Translations under genes and position numbers: made by a program
In this document: positions 46,756 to 56,989 of the stretch, piece by piece
How the letters are laid out: each line of letters begins with the position of its first letter
Position numbering within the stretch: position 1 is the stretch's first letter
Notes under the pieces: model-generated
Seen by the model: the letters and a program-made list of their open reading frames with translations, nothing else
The model's database searches: none
Told to the model about the DNA's origin: nothing
DNA from: Panopea generosa
Taxonomy: Eukaryota; Mollusca; Bivalvia; Adapedonta; Hiatellidae
Direction of reading: 5' to 3'
Length of the DNA: 64,000 bases
NCBI GenBank assembly: GCA_029582155.1
Contig: CM055902.1
Coordinates: forward strand, 12,187,041-12,251,040

Positions 46756-47570
46756 TTGAAACAGCCTAGTGCACTCTTCTTTCCGTGAATAAAAAAAGTA
46801 GGTTTACGTCATGTTTGAGGATGGGCACATACTTCACAGCGGATGTCGTATCTGCTTCTTCGCCTTTCATCACACCAAAACCTTCCTTTCTTATCTGACC
46901 AAAGATAACGTAGGACGAGTTAAAATCTCATTAACACGAGATTGTATCCTTTTTATCGCTGTAATTACCTGATGAAATTGTCCCATTAATTGGGATTTCA
47001 AGCGTCCATTGAGACATCCTCGTTTATATTGAAATACCCGGCCGCATATTGCCATTTTATGGTAAGTGTGTGCCGGTAGACAGTTCCCGATATCATGCTT
47101 TAATTACCATGCCTTCATTTTCAATCTCGCAGGCAAATAAAGGGACACTTAGTAGGATAATGTTTGCACTTGAAACTGTTTCTTGGAACGATGTATATAT
47201 CTTCCCGATGCACATTATGAAATTAAGATACAAAATTACTACGCCTTGCATAGCAAGTTAGAGCAATATGTTTACCGTCATTTCAAACATCGCTGATGAC
47301 AAAGGAAAGTGTGTACGTGACATGTCTCATTCATGAGCTTGTTGCTCCAGATTCTGGCAATTGATTTGCCAATTCAGTTGTTTTGTCGTTCCGTCGTAAT
47401 AGCACCGCGTTCCAAATATGACTTTTTCTTGTAACGCGAATTTCGGCTTTCAGGATACTCAGTTTACGTGGGCTATTTATCATGTCTGTTATCTCTGGCT
47501 TTTGGAGACACTTGACTGTCAAAACGAAAAACTCGAAAAAGGGTATAAAACCACCGAGTTGTTTTAGGCC
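46756..47570. other. Moderately GC-richer stretch, possibly conserved non-coding
   Basis: The composition is more balanced than the flanks, and homeodomain-type sites are clustered (CTCATTAACACGAG, CTGTAATTACCTG, CCCATTAATTGGG) at about 46,925-47,005. Frames at 47,049-47,261 (plus) and 47,331-47,522 (minus) are open, the latter Lys/Arg-rich, but neither has splice sites or a family match. Confidence 0.3.
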
Positions 47571-47880
47571 AATTATTTAAGACACGTCTCAAACATTTGA
47601 AACTCTAGTTTGATATGCAAGGTGGAGTATCTATGCAGATTCTTACTTTTCTTCTTTTTTTTTAAAATAAAATAGGTTATTATAATTTAAGACTTGTTAC
47701 TTGTATAAAGATGCAATAGATTCGATTACACCAGTTTTAATTGGTATAATATAAGGAGAAAATCCAAGGAAATATCAATTTGCATTTTTAACGAATTTTG
47801 AAATATTTGCAAAACTCGCGTGACATCACTAGTGTTCAACTTAAAACTGTTAATACATTTTTTCAATATAAAAAAATATG
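47571..47880. other. No recognised feature
   Basis: AT-rich spacer without open frames or repeats of note. Confidence 0.5.
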
Positions 47881-48055
47881 AAGGCGGTAGCCCAGTGAAT
47901 AAGATGTTGGACGCTAACGCCAGAGATTACAGCACCGATCCACAGCCCGACCCGATGTCTCTCAAAAATAAAACTCAGTACTGGTTCTACACAGATACTT
48001 CATATAAGCTCTGAGTTTCTTCGCAAGCGAGCTATGAAACTTGATATATACACTA
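47881..48055 (+). mobile_element. tRNA-headed SINE, 'CATATAAGCTCTGA' family, copy 2
   Basis: GGCGGTAGCCCAGTGAATAA (A box region), a degraded B box, CTCAAAAATAAAACTCAGTA, then TTCATATAAGCTCTGAGTTT and CGCAAGCGAGCT. It aligns end to end with 36,560-36,750. Confidence 0.65.
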
Positions 48056-48284
48056 AAGTGAAACATATGACAGTAGTACTTGGATATTGATATCTTGATA
48101 TTGTTACTCGTTTACAAGAGTAAATATCGATTTAATAATTGATCATTAGAAAAAGTGAATTCAATATTGCCGTCTTTCGTTTCAAAATATAATTTTATCA
48201 TGTTTAATCATATTTCATTTTAAGTTTGGAATTAAACATGAATATCGTTGTTAAACGGTTTTTAGCGTCGATTTCAATAATTGT

Positions 48285-48495
48285 CCAGTCCTATCGTGAC
48301 GTGTCTACTAGAAACAATATTCTGAAAGTTGCCACATTGGAGTATCAAGCCGTAGGTACATGGTATGACATCACACCCAGTCACATTATGACACTCGGCC
48401 GACCAGACTAGAACTATTCTCTAATTGGTGAGTGCCTCGCAAGGAAGTTTCTAGTACCATTTTATAAAACTTTGGTATAAACCGCCAGGAAAGCT
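48285..48495 (-). mobile_element. V-SINE-type relic, reversed
   Basis: Read on the minus strand it has the order of the SINEs at 10,758 and 18,318: a trace of the region after the B box (near 48,480-48,495), then CTAGTCTGGTCGGCCGAGTG, the segment complementary to ACATGGTATGACATCA, and the complement of GTGTCTACTAGAAACA. The tRNA head is lost. The 61-codon frame at 48,226-48,411 overlaps it and is not a gene. Confidence 0.6.
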
Positions 48496-49317
48496 TACCA
48501 ATAAAAAGGTTTTCAAATCGCTGACTAAAATAGTTTGATCTGTTGCCACATTACGTATGAAAAATATGACAGTTTTAAAATTGGTTAAGTGTTGCTGCCT
48601 TGTTGGTTACGGGACATTTTGTGTTTTTTCACGCTGCCATATCCATGATTATTCAGATACTTTGTTTAATCTATATAAAAAAAATTTATCACGTTAGATC
48701 ATATTGAGTTATTAATTTCTAACAATCAACTTTTTTTTTCATTATTACTAACATTATCTCCACAGACTCTAGCCAATCAAAAACAGCATGATCGTGTATG
48801 GTGCATAAATTAAATATACAATATAGACCAATCAGACCACTGTATGTTCATGCTGAATGCGTGATATGCTGGCATTCATGTCATTTAAACATGCATTCTT
48901 AATCTCTTAAAAGGGAGAGTAAATAAAGGGACTGTATTAATTTGATATGTACTATTGTAATACACATATTTATCGGAGGTTAATTGCTTTTAAATATATA
49001 AACTATGCTATATTTAAATTAATTTTTCTTCGTTACTACGCCATTTAATCAAACTATTTAAATTAAAACAATTTAGAATGTAATTTCATATATTTCATAG
49101 TCAAACCACCCCGCTTTTCGTAACTGTTAAGTTAAGCTTATTAAACACGAGTAATTCACTTAAACATTAATGACATATCTGTTGCAGAAATTGAAAATTG
49201 ATTCGCCAATGACATTTCATTATATTCAAAATATAATATAATATTTTAGCTTTGCATTAAACAAATGAACTTTTTTACTTTGTTCAAAATATCTTTAACA
49301 ATACGACTAATTGTACA
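48496..49317. other. Gene-free AT-rich stretch
   Basis: No supported feature. Confidence 0.5.
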
Positions 49318-49410
49318 AATACTGGAAGTACACCCAGGAGGTAGACCTAAACGCGTTTCATATAAGTCCTTCTTCGCCGTTGAGCTAAAGTAATTTGATA
49401 TAAATAAAGT
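49318..49410 (+). mobile_element. SINE 3' fragment, 'CATATAAGCTCTGA' family, copy 3
   Basis: CACCCAGGAGGTAGAC, then GCGTTTCATATAAGTCC and GCCGTTGAGCTAAAGTAA align with the 3' halves of 36,560-36,750 and 47,881-48,055. The head is missing. Confidence 0.6.
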
Positions 49411-49781
49411 AGACTATTGGAAAATACGATATCAAAGTTATTTTATTGATACAATGAATAAAGTAGAGTAATGTTAAATACTGTTAAAACTGGCAAGAAA
49501 CAACGTGAAAAAGTTTCTCCGATACAATTACTTCTCACATGCATGTCAAACTAATGTGACGATCCTCAAATTACAGGAAAGGACGCAATGATTAAGTAGA
49601 TACATATAAATAATTGTATCATTTTCCTTTTTATTTTATTTTCATGTTTTGTGTGTCTCCTATCACCAGTTAAATAATGGATTCAAGAATACGATAAGTG
49701 AAATAAAGCTGATCGGCATTTATCAACTGTAAGTGTTTTACTGCGAGACAAAACGATTCGAATTAACGTCTCACACAACAA

Positions 49782-50070
49782 TTAATTTTCCACTGTTCTA
49801 TATATAGACAATAGCACTTCTAGAAAACTGAACACATTACCAATGGTTCTAAAAGCACCGTGTTTCCATAGATTGTCATCCGTTGTTCCAAATATGCAGG
49901 AAAAAGATAGGGTTGACCCGGTTGCTTTTTTACAATATCCATGGTTTGAGAATACCCCTTCATTTTTGACAATTCTGTCCGTTTCTTGCAGTGTATCAAT
50001 ACACATCTTCAAACTGTTATATCGTCATCAAACAACACTCAATATCAGTCAATCCTTGCACAACCCATGA
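49782..50070. other. Stretch open on both strands
   Basis: Plus frame 49,843-50,070 and minus frame 49,782-50,012 overlap almost completely. Both translations look protein-like (plus: CFHRLSSVVPNMQEKDRVDP; minus: NEGVFSNHGYCKKATGSTLS). I cannot tell which, if either, was coding. No start context or splice sites stand out. Bases 49,413-49,781 hold nothing recognised. Confidence 0.25.
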
Positions 50071-51242
50071 CAATGTTATATTCTATCATCTGTATAAAAA
50101 ACATGAACATTTAAAGCATTTAAAAAAGTATGCCGAGCCAATTTACACAGCTCTAATATTTCTCGGGCGTAATAATCTTGCTACCGTCATTTAAGAGAGG
50201 TAATTCGTAAGTGAGACTTTAAATGCTTTTTTCGCCTTGAGTTGTACTCTTTTCCATGGTGTATCTGTGTTTTAAGTGTATTTCAGTCAATGTACTCCGC
50301 AAGCCTTTAACGAGCGAAAGCTTGTTTACGACATGCCGTCAGATTTTAAGCCAATTTGCGACATCCCACTTATCCTTCGGCATCTCTCAATTGCCTGATT
50401 AACATACCTTAATTTTCAAGCTGTGTTTTGATTATTCTCAACAAAACCATGCTTTGTATTCACAACTTTTCACAACAATTATCATTTGATTTTCGTATGT
50501 TCGACAATCTGTTTTGGTAATAATGTAATTATTTGACTTGATCTACAACTTCGAAGAAACTTATTGAGCTGTCTGGTAAAAGAAAGTGTATAAAGAAAAA
50601 TATGAAATAACTGTTGCAAATAAAAATGATGGTTAGATTTTGTTATCATTCTATTACAGTTTTCATTTATTTTTATCATGATAGTTTAGTTTTATTACCT
50701 ATAGATAGATTGTAATAGATGCTGAAGATCATAGAAATTTATGCTGTAAAAGTCATTTTTATTTGTTTCAATGATTGAAAAACAGACATTTAAAATATAA
50801 TTAGCAATCATGCTTTCTCACGATGGTTTATCAGATTTTTCTTGGATTAGTTTCCTTTTTTTTCCTTTCTTTTAAAACACATTTTTAAATACTTACCAAC
50901 ATGTCATTTAAAGTTGAACTGTGTATAACAATGTAATGATTGCTTTAATGCAATATTTTAAGGTATTTTGTCTGGAGTGTTGATAAACTTTTCAATGTTA
51001 TATTTCTTATAAACTTTTTAGTTTATTTTCAATCAGTTCATTAGTTAATAAACAAGGATCCAAGATATGACATGAAAAAAAATTTATAGCTGAAAAATCA
51101 AGGTACCTATAATGGTATATTTTTTCCTGGATTCTCCGCTATTCAACAAAAAATATGTCTTATGATAATTTTTTGAACTATTCTTGAATTAAATTGTTGT
51201 TTTTTTCTACTGATCTTACCCCGATTGTGAAACAAGTCACAC
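50071..51242. other. Gene-free AT-rich stretch
   Basis: No supported feature. The minus frame 50,482-50,679 is low-complexity. Confidence 0.5.
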
Positions 51243-51383
51243 ATGAAGTCTTCCTGGGTAGAACCAGTACTAAGCACATGCGGGTAAAGTGTCTTGCACA
51301 AGGGCACCACATACAGCCCTAGCTGAGAATCGAACCAACGGACTGCCGATCCTGGGTCCAATATTCTACCACTGGATTATTCC
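51243..51383 (-). mobile_element. tRNA-headed SINE, 'GGTTCTACCCAGG' family, copy 2
   Basis: On the minus strand: A box TCCAGTGGTAGAATATTGG, B box GTTGGTTCGATTCTC, then CTTGTGCAAGACACTTTACC and TACTGGTTCTACCCAGGAAG. Same order and strand as 28,955-29,104. The minus frames around 51,143-51,525 are translations through it. Confidence 0.7.
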
Positions 51384-51446
51384 CTTTATTATTAAAATTG
51401 AAGTGCCAAGTTCCGAATGTATTTATTGTGATAGAAGTACATGCAG

Positions 51447-51662
51447 TGTCCTCCATGCCGAAGTAGTCTAAAGACACTAAACTCTCATCGCTCAAGGTTG
51501 TAAGTGCGAGTTTCGCTTCCTCCAAAACCTTTATGTGAAAAAGTTTGCCAGTTATTGTACTATAGAAAGGACGATGGTTCTATTCAGATTAATTCTTGGA
51601 TCTTCCTCCGCCGGTAAAACTGGATATGCTTTATATAACATGTGTTGAAAATGGCGTAATAC
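51447..51662 (+). mobile_element. tRNA-Leu-type SINE, copy 2
   Basis: Degraded Leu-like head (ATGCCGAAGTAGTCTAAAG, then GCGAGTTTCGCTTCC), followed by TTTATGTGAAAAAGTTTGCC, CGATGGTTCTATTCAGATT and TGTTGAAAATGGCGT. It aligns with the complement of 34,577-34,786 and starts about 65 bases after the neighbouring SINE, which lies on the other strand. Confidence 0.65.
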
Positions 51663-51835
51663 TGCATTTAAACATGAACTACATGAATGTTACAGTAGAA
51701 ATAACGAAAGAAACACAAAAGACTATACATTTGTACGAAAAATTGTAAAGAATAGATTCGTCATACTGTTCTCTTACAACACACGGCAGAATATACAAGT
51801 TATATAAATTTTCTTTTTTAAGTATATAATGAACA

Positions 51836-52130
51836 ATATTTACAATGCAACTGCAATCGGCCTAAAGAACTACATAGATTTGCTGCATTTCATTTACCAT
51901 TGAAAACACTTGCAGCTGGGTGGAGCTAAAAGGACCAGTTTGCATTTCATTTGTTGCACGATTTTGTTTTGCTGTTGAGACGTCATGTCGCCGTTAGTTT
52001 CACGTGTCGTATGCCGTAAGTTGTCCTACAGATGTGTTCACTTATTCAGTATAATGACAATGGCTTGGCGGTTTAATGCGTATAATTTGCTATTTAAATA
52101 TCAAAATCACAAAAATAACGTAATTGTTTT
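51836..52130. mobile_element. Unclassified interspersed repeat, second copy
   Basis: It matches 2,809-3,174 (the insert in MITE copy 2) over nearly its whole length and in the same orientation, with a few short deletions. Finding it in two unrelated contexts 49 kb apart confirms a mobile repeat. Confidence 0.65.
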
Positions 52131-52204
52131 AATATAAATACTAAACTATAATATTTGATAATTGTTCATTCTAGAAACATAACCAACTTAGTTATCGTAA
52201 TCAT

Positions 52205-52400
52205 GTAGTATGAGGCTCAAAAATACTAACCTCTCATCGCAGGGGCTGTGTGTTCAAGCCTTACTTGATGCAAGCATGTTTTCTCAGTTATTTGCGAGCC
52301 TGGCTTTATGTGAGAACATTTCTCAGTTGTTTGCGAGTCTAACAATATGTGCGAACATTCCTCAAAAGTTTGCATCTCTTATCAACTAACTATTCAGATG
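52205..52400 (+). mobile_element. Possible SINE with tRNA-like head
   Basis: CTCATCGCAGGGGCTGTGTG and the B-box-like TGTTCAAGCC stand near 52,232-52,263. They are followed by three imperfect repeats of CTCAGTTATTTGCGAG-type sequence. No second copy is in the window, so this is tentative. Confidence 0.35.
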
Positions 52401-52679
52401 ATCACATAATTATGTTTTTACCGGCCTGTCCTATATCATTAGGTCTTAGTGTTCAATCTAGATATGAGTAGGAACCATTAACTTAGATATGCATGCAGTA
52501 CTTTACTACAGTATAAGTAGAAAATAAGTGTGATTCTTCGGCCGTTTATCTTTTAAAAGATATCTTTGAAATGTTCAGATATGAAGTTGTTAGCGTCCAG
52601 CTGGGTCAGAAAAACTTGCATGTGGTAAAATTTCTAAATGCATAACATATTTATTCTGATGATGTTTCTCTATCAATAA

Positions 52680-52745
52680 AATTGGATGCCATATATATTG
52701 TGTAATTTGTTAAAAATGGCGTTAAACCACTTTTAAAAAACAATT
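52680..52745 (+). mobile_element. SINE-tail-like sequence
   Basis: GTTAAAAATGGCGTTAAACC followed by an A-rich run matches the 3' end of the tRNA-Leu-type SINEs (complement at about 34,610-34,632). The body upstream is not recognisable. Confidence 0.4.
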
Positions 52746-52864
52746 GAAGCGTTGACAAGAGGTAAAGCGTTAATCAGAACTTGTGGATGTTGCAGATATA
52801 TTTTTGTTATGCTGCACATGGCATGCTGGGCCTTCTTGGGTATGATTTTTCGGTACTTTTATTA

Positions 52865-53074
52865 GTGAGAACTTTATTTTTGCTATTATTTGCGAGTTTC
52901 AAACCTTGGGAATCAGATAGTTCGCAAAAATTACAAACATTTTCACGTTCCAATAAAAAATGCAATTCGGGTGGTTTCACTTTTCAAACGTCGCGAATTC
53001 AACAATTCGTGAATAAATAAAATAGAACAAATCAGAGCAAATTCGCGAAATAAAGCTCACGCGAATTCAAAGTG
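52865..53074 (-). repeat. Interspersed repeat of about 210 bp, reversed copy
   Basis: The reverse complement aligns with 38,508-38,718 across its whole length. On the plus strand it contains GTCGCGAATTCAAC, AAATCAGAGCAAATTCGCGA and CTCACGCGAATTC. It lies about 160 bp upstream of the secreted-protein start codon. The frame at 52,781-53,020 is incidental. Confidence 0.7.
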
Positions 53075-53232
53075 TAATGTATTATTCGTTGATACGCTTA
53101 AAATATAAACCATCAATATAATCATGAAATATTATTTATACAGTATCTTAAATTTCAATTCTAATATTTCAGAATATTCTAGATCAACAAATCAACTCAT
53201 CACAGTTCCGCCATCTTTAATTCACGTGTAAA

Positions 53233-53337
53233 ATGAGGGGTTTCTTCAAACAATTGATTGTGTCTATGTCACTAGCTGCTGTCGTTTATACTGCACCATC
53301 GTCATCATCGCAATCATCAAACACTTTAAGAAACAAG
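53233..53337 (+). CDS. Secreted protein precursor, exon 1 (signal peptide)
   Basis: This is the best gene candidate in the window. The 35 codons from ATG 53,233 encode a classic signal peptide: MRGFFKQ (positive start), LIVSMSLAAVV (hydrophobic core), YTAP (cleavage expected near Ala21). A Ser-rich linker follows, ending NTLRNK. The exon ends AACAAG at a strong donor, GTAGGT, in phase 0. The frame stays open into the intron (to 53,637) and there reads into a retroelement relic, so the long open frame is not the true protein. The start has an A-rich context (TAAAATGA). No family is recognised. A neuropeptide, growth factor or immune effector precursor would all fit. No TATA box stands out just upstream. 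Confidence 0.5.
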
Positions 53338-54770
53338 GTAGGTGTGTTTGTAAGTAAAACGGGCCTTAATTTACCACGTGGTTTAATCTTTTATGCTATT
53401 TTTGTCACAAGTATATTTTTGATTGGCATGTGTGCCAACATGTTCTATATTACTTATACGTGCATATCTATAATGTGTTTAACAAAAACCTTTGACTACA
53501 TTGTAAGCGATATTTCATGGTATAAGTTACTAAAATATGGGGTTCGGGTGAAAATATTAGATATATTTAAGTCGATGTATGCAAATGCGAAGTCAAGAAT
53601 CAATTATGAAAACCAATTAAGTGAATGTTTTATATAAGAGATTGTCTAACCATTTTTTACATCATATTTACGATTGTAATTTATCAAATGTACTGACAGG
53701 GTATGTTTGGTAGTTTGTACTCAATTGATTACGAAAGTAAATTATACCATTATTGTTTATATAAAACCCTCTATAAGCATGCATATTATACTATTGATGC
53801 ACTTATAAATGTACTGAATGCAGGTGAGATTAAAATAAAGATGGAACATAGAACGAAATATTTTATTGCGCACAATTGTTTTAATGACTCAAGTCATCGT
53901 TAATCATAGTTGATTACGTCATACCACTGTAAATAATGTGTATCAATTTACTTGCTTTATTGTAGTTGCAGTTATGTTTGAAATAACTTTAATCAGAAAT
54001 AAGTGGAATTCAATAAACATAGCTGGTTAAATGCGCACATACGCATAAAATGAATGAGTAACAACATTGTAAGCTAACAACTATAATAAAATAAAAATAA
54101 AAATAATTTTCTTCCAAAAATAATTATTAGCTGATACCTAATAAATGCAAACATAAAATACAAAACAATACAGCTAAAAAATGGGAGCTGTTGTTTGGAA
54201 ACCGATCTTAAATGGAAGCAAATCTACAATGCTCCTTTCAAATCTACAATATATTAAAAAATAAGAAGTTTTCAATACAAATACTTAATACGATTAATAC
54301 CAACAAATAAATCATTTATGGAATACAGCTTCGAATCTTTGTAATTTATGCAATGTGAACAATGAAATATTAAATCATTTAATCAGGGAGAGCATTTACT
54401 TACAAAATCTTTAATTTAGATTAAAACTACCCTCCACATATTTCCTATCCTCTCCTTTTGATCCTTTATAATTTAGTCTATTCATATTCTGCGTCCTTTT
54501 AAACACCCAAATAATACATTTCATTACATGAAAAATAGCATTAATTTTGTTATTGCTTGATTTGCTTTTTCTCAATTTACTTAGTTGCTTATATAGTTTA
54601 ACCTTAGCATATATAACTAATGAGTATTTACGTGTCACACATTAATCAACACATGTATAGAATGCAACAAATCTCTTGTAATATGAATATGTTTATCTCG
54701 TATATAACTTTATGAAATATAATATTCAATCACAAAAGTAATATATTTAATTTCTTTGTTTTTCTTTCAG
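53338..54770 (+). other. Candidate intron 1
   Basis: It runs from GTAGGT (53,338) to the acceptor TTTTTCTTTCAG (ends 54,770). It contains a reverse-transcriptase relic at 53,476-53,634 and a 66-codon frame at 53,703-53,903 without recognisable features. The rest is AT-rich. The minus frame 54,411-54,638 is low-complexity. Confidence 0.4.
53476..53634 (+). pseudogene. Non-LTR reverse-transcriptase relic
   Basis: About 50 codons read LTKTFDYIVSDISWYKLLKY, then GVRVKILDIFKSMYANAKSR, then INYENQLSEC. This matches the palm region of non-LTR reverse transcriptases just after the first catalytic motif (KAFD-like, then W-x-KL-x-x-x-GI-x-G-K and I-x-x-MY-x-x-x-K-SRV). The frame stops at 53,635, before the GVRQG and YADD regions. 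It lies in the candidate intron in the sense direction, and belongs to a different element type from the 45.7-kb relic. Confidence 0.65.
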
Positions 54771-54792
54771 AGGTCATTTTTTGCTGATCAAG
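54771..54792 (+). CDS. Secreted protein precursor, candidate 22-nt microexon
   Basis: A pyrimidine-rich tract and CAG (to 54,770) are followed by 22 bases and then the near-perfect donor AAG/GTGAGT (donor G at 54,793). Joined in phase 0 to exon 1, it adds RSFFADQ plus one base. The junction creates Lys-Arg (NTLRNK + RSFFADQ), a standard dibasic processing site directly after the Ser-rich linker. That is what a propeptide of a secreted precursor would show, and it supports the join. Microexons of this size are unusual, so transcript data are needed to confirm it. Confidence 0.4.
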
Positions 54793-55468
54793 GTGAGTAT
54801 GTTGAAACGAAGTAGGAATTTAGATTTATGATATAAAGTGAGATGTATACGTTAAACGATTCGTTCTATACAATTTAAACAAGTTGAAGAAAATTAAAAT
54901 AAAAAAATATTATCAAGTTTACCACTCTGCATGTTTACTTTGTATTAAGACTCTAATCAATTTATCCATATTTCGGCGAATTTTGTAGTCAACTTTTATT
55001 CTAGAATGTTACAATTTGCGAATTGGTCATAAGATAATTTTTATAGACTTAAAATTATTATTAACATGGTTGACGTTAACTTCAACTTTATTTTTATTTG
55101 TATCAAGGCCACCGGCCCATACATAATACAATAATAAACAAATATTAACAAAATGCATAGAAATGTGCACATGTGATATAGTTATGTAAATTACTAATAT
55201 ATTCATACACACATTACATATATATACATACATATCCAAGAAACTAACTAGATACCTTGTATGTGTGAATTTCTCAATGTGAATGCATACTATATAAACA
55301 TTGCTAAATTGCGTACAATATTTTCATTTTTACTTGACATTAATATATCAAACTTGCTCAAGGACGGGGATCCAAAATATTTCTTTGGCAGATATTTTAA
55401 GCGTAGCTCTCTATATAATGGACATACTAGAAGAAAGTGTTATTCTGTTTGAATAAGTCAATCACAGA
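54793..55468 (+). other. Candidate intron 2, proximal part
   Basis: AT-rich. A 63-codon plus frame (55,261-55,452) ends just before the 158-codon frame in another reading frame. I see no link between the two beyond closeness. Confidence 0.35.
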
Positions 55469-55945
55469 ATGTTCCCTTGGAATATTCATATGACGTCCTT
55501 TTTCAATTATAAAAGAATGGGAAACAGTTCTCAATGTAACAATACTCTGTCTAAACTTAATATGTCAATATATTTTAAATATAGTTCGAAACAGAAATTG
55601 CATTTAAACTCTCTATACCGTACTTACTTATTATTCTGTGAGCAATGTAATTACGATAATGTGATTGACAGGTTTTGTAAAATCATGGCTATTGATCACT
55701 TAAAATTCTTTAAAATAGTTAAACGCAGTAATACATTTATAGAAACTGGCTACCATCTCTTGAATCAAAAGTGTATTTTAGGTCTGCAATTTGCCATCAG
55801 TGCAGCTGAATATTTATTACCTTCATTTCTATTTTATACTGACGTCTGGTGCGTATTTTCTTATAGCATCAAGTGTACATATTTACCTGAATCTATGTAT
55901 GGTTCAAATCATACACATGCGAATACTGCCACATTATTAAAATAA
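55469..55945 (+). other. Longest open frame in the window (158 codons), unassigned
   Basis: A single ATG-initiated frame whose length is mildly unexpected for such AT-rich DNA. The translation is basic, aromatic and Cys-containing (for example FCEQCNYDNVIDRFCKIMA), with a hydrophobic patch near residues 105-125 (LQFAISAAEYLLPSFLF). No start context, signal peptide, domain or splice site is convincing. It lies in the candidate second intron. A chance frame, a decayed transposon frame or a small unknown gene are all possible. Protein-like sequence on the same strand continues past the stop (56,020-56,110, including FGRLAFDRPKTVIQDAIQQ). Confidence 0.2.
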
Positions 55946-56929
55946 TACTATGTTGAGACTACCTTCTACCATTTAAAAGTCTCATTTTATGATGTGACAA
56001 CGGAGTAAAGAGCGAGGTCGGACGATATCGACAACCATGTGTTAGCTTCATTTGGCAGATTGGCTTTTGACCGTCCCAAGACAGTTATTCAGGATGCAAT
56101 CCAACAAAGTTATCACAGACAGAAGATTATCTGATAAAACTACAATAACGCTCTAAAGAAGGATACATTAAAGTACACACATATATATTAATATCTAAAA
56201 TTGCATTATAAATTGGAACCTATTACATGATTTCAAAAAAGGCCTCATTACATACCAAAACATAATAACCTCCTTACCAAAGAATGAAGAAATCGGATTT
56301 ATGTTTTTTTTTTCTCTTCCATTTCTGATACATTTTTGGCATTAATGTGGATTATTCTAGTTATTTCTAAATCATTTAAAACATATACATGTAGTAGCAA
56401 TGTTATTAATGTTTGCAGATAAATAAATGTCAGATTTCTATTTTTTTCGCTTATGAAGATGACTGTACGTGTAAACTGTAGAAACGCTACTGACACTCCT
56501 TGCTAAGAATTGTGAAATAGCAATGACATATCAGCAATCTGATTGGTCTTTTATTTCGGCGGAAGGTGAACCATATGGCAATTCGGTAAATGCATTAGGG
56601 CTATAAAGTGTGGGACAGACAGGGAATTCCCTGATTTTACATCAAATCGTACCCGGATCATGAGATATCAAGTTCTGGGATATTGCAAAGAAACAAATGT
56701 ACCATACACTTGGTATAATAGGTCACCGCGGAAACATTTATTAATAGGAAATTGGTTCATGTCTTCTATAATTATTAAGTACAGGAAATGGAACGGATTG
56801 TAAAGCGAAATATGATTATTTTTTATATCGAAACTATTAGCCTTGTATCTTAATAAAATATACGATTTGTTTTATTAATTGTAATTAAGATATTGAAACA
56901 AAAAATGTGAAACACGTCAGTCGCCAGCA
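55946..56929. other. No supported gene
   Basis: A less AT-rich patch at about 56,000-56,125 has a short protein-like translation. Another at 56,540-56,700 has none. The rest is AT-rich. Confidence 0.4.
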
Positions 56930-56939
56930 TGATTAATGA

Positions 56940-56985
56940 ATGGAATTAATTGTGGAATTGCAGCTGCCAATTGTATTCCACAATA
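56940..56985. promoter_or_regulatory. Candidate enhancer-like palindrome
   Basis: TGTGGAAT (56,951) and ATTCCACA (56,975) form an inverted pair enclosing the E boxes CAGCTG (56,961) and CAATTG (56,968). GATTAATGAATGG and GATGATTAATCACC, homeodomain-type sites, lie on either side. ATTCC is the core of TEAD sites. It lies in the candidate second intron. The function is inferred from motifs alone. Confidence 0.25.
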
Positions 56986-56989
56986 TTTA

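Noticed and set aside
53233-53637. Single-exon 134-residue secreted or membrane protein
   Set aside because: After codon 35 there is a strong splice donor, and the distal 50 codons match a non-LTR reverse transcriptase. The long frame fuses a real first exon with a retroelement relic in the intron.
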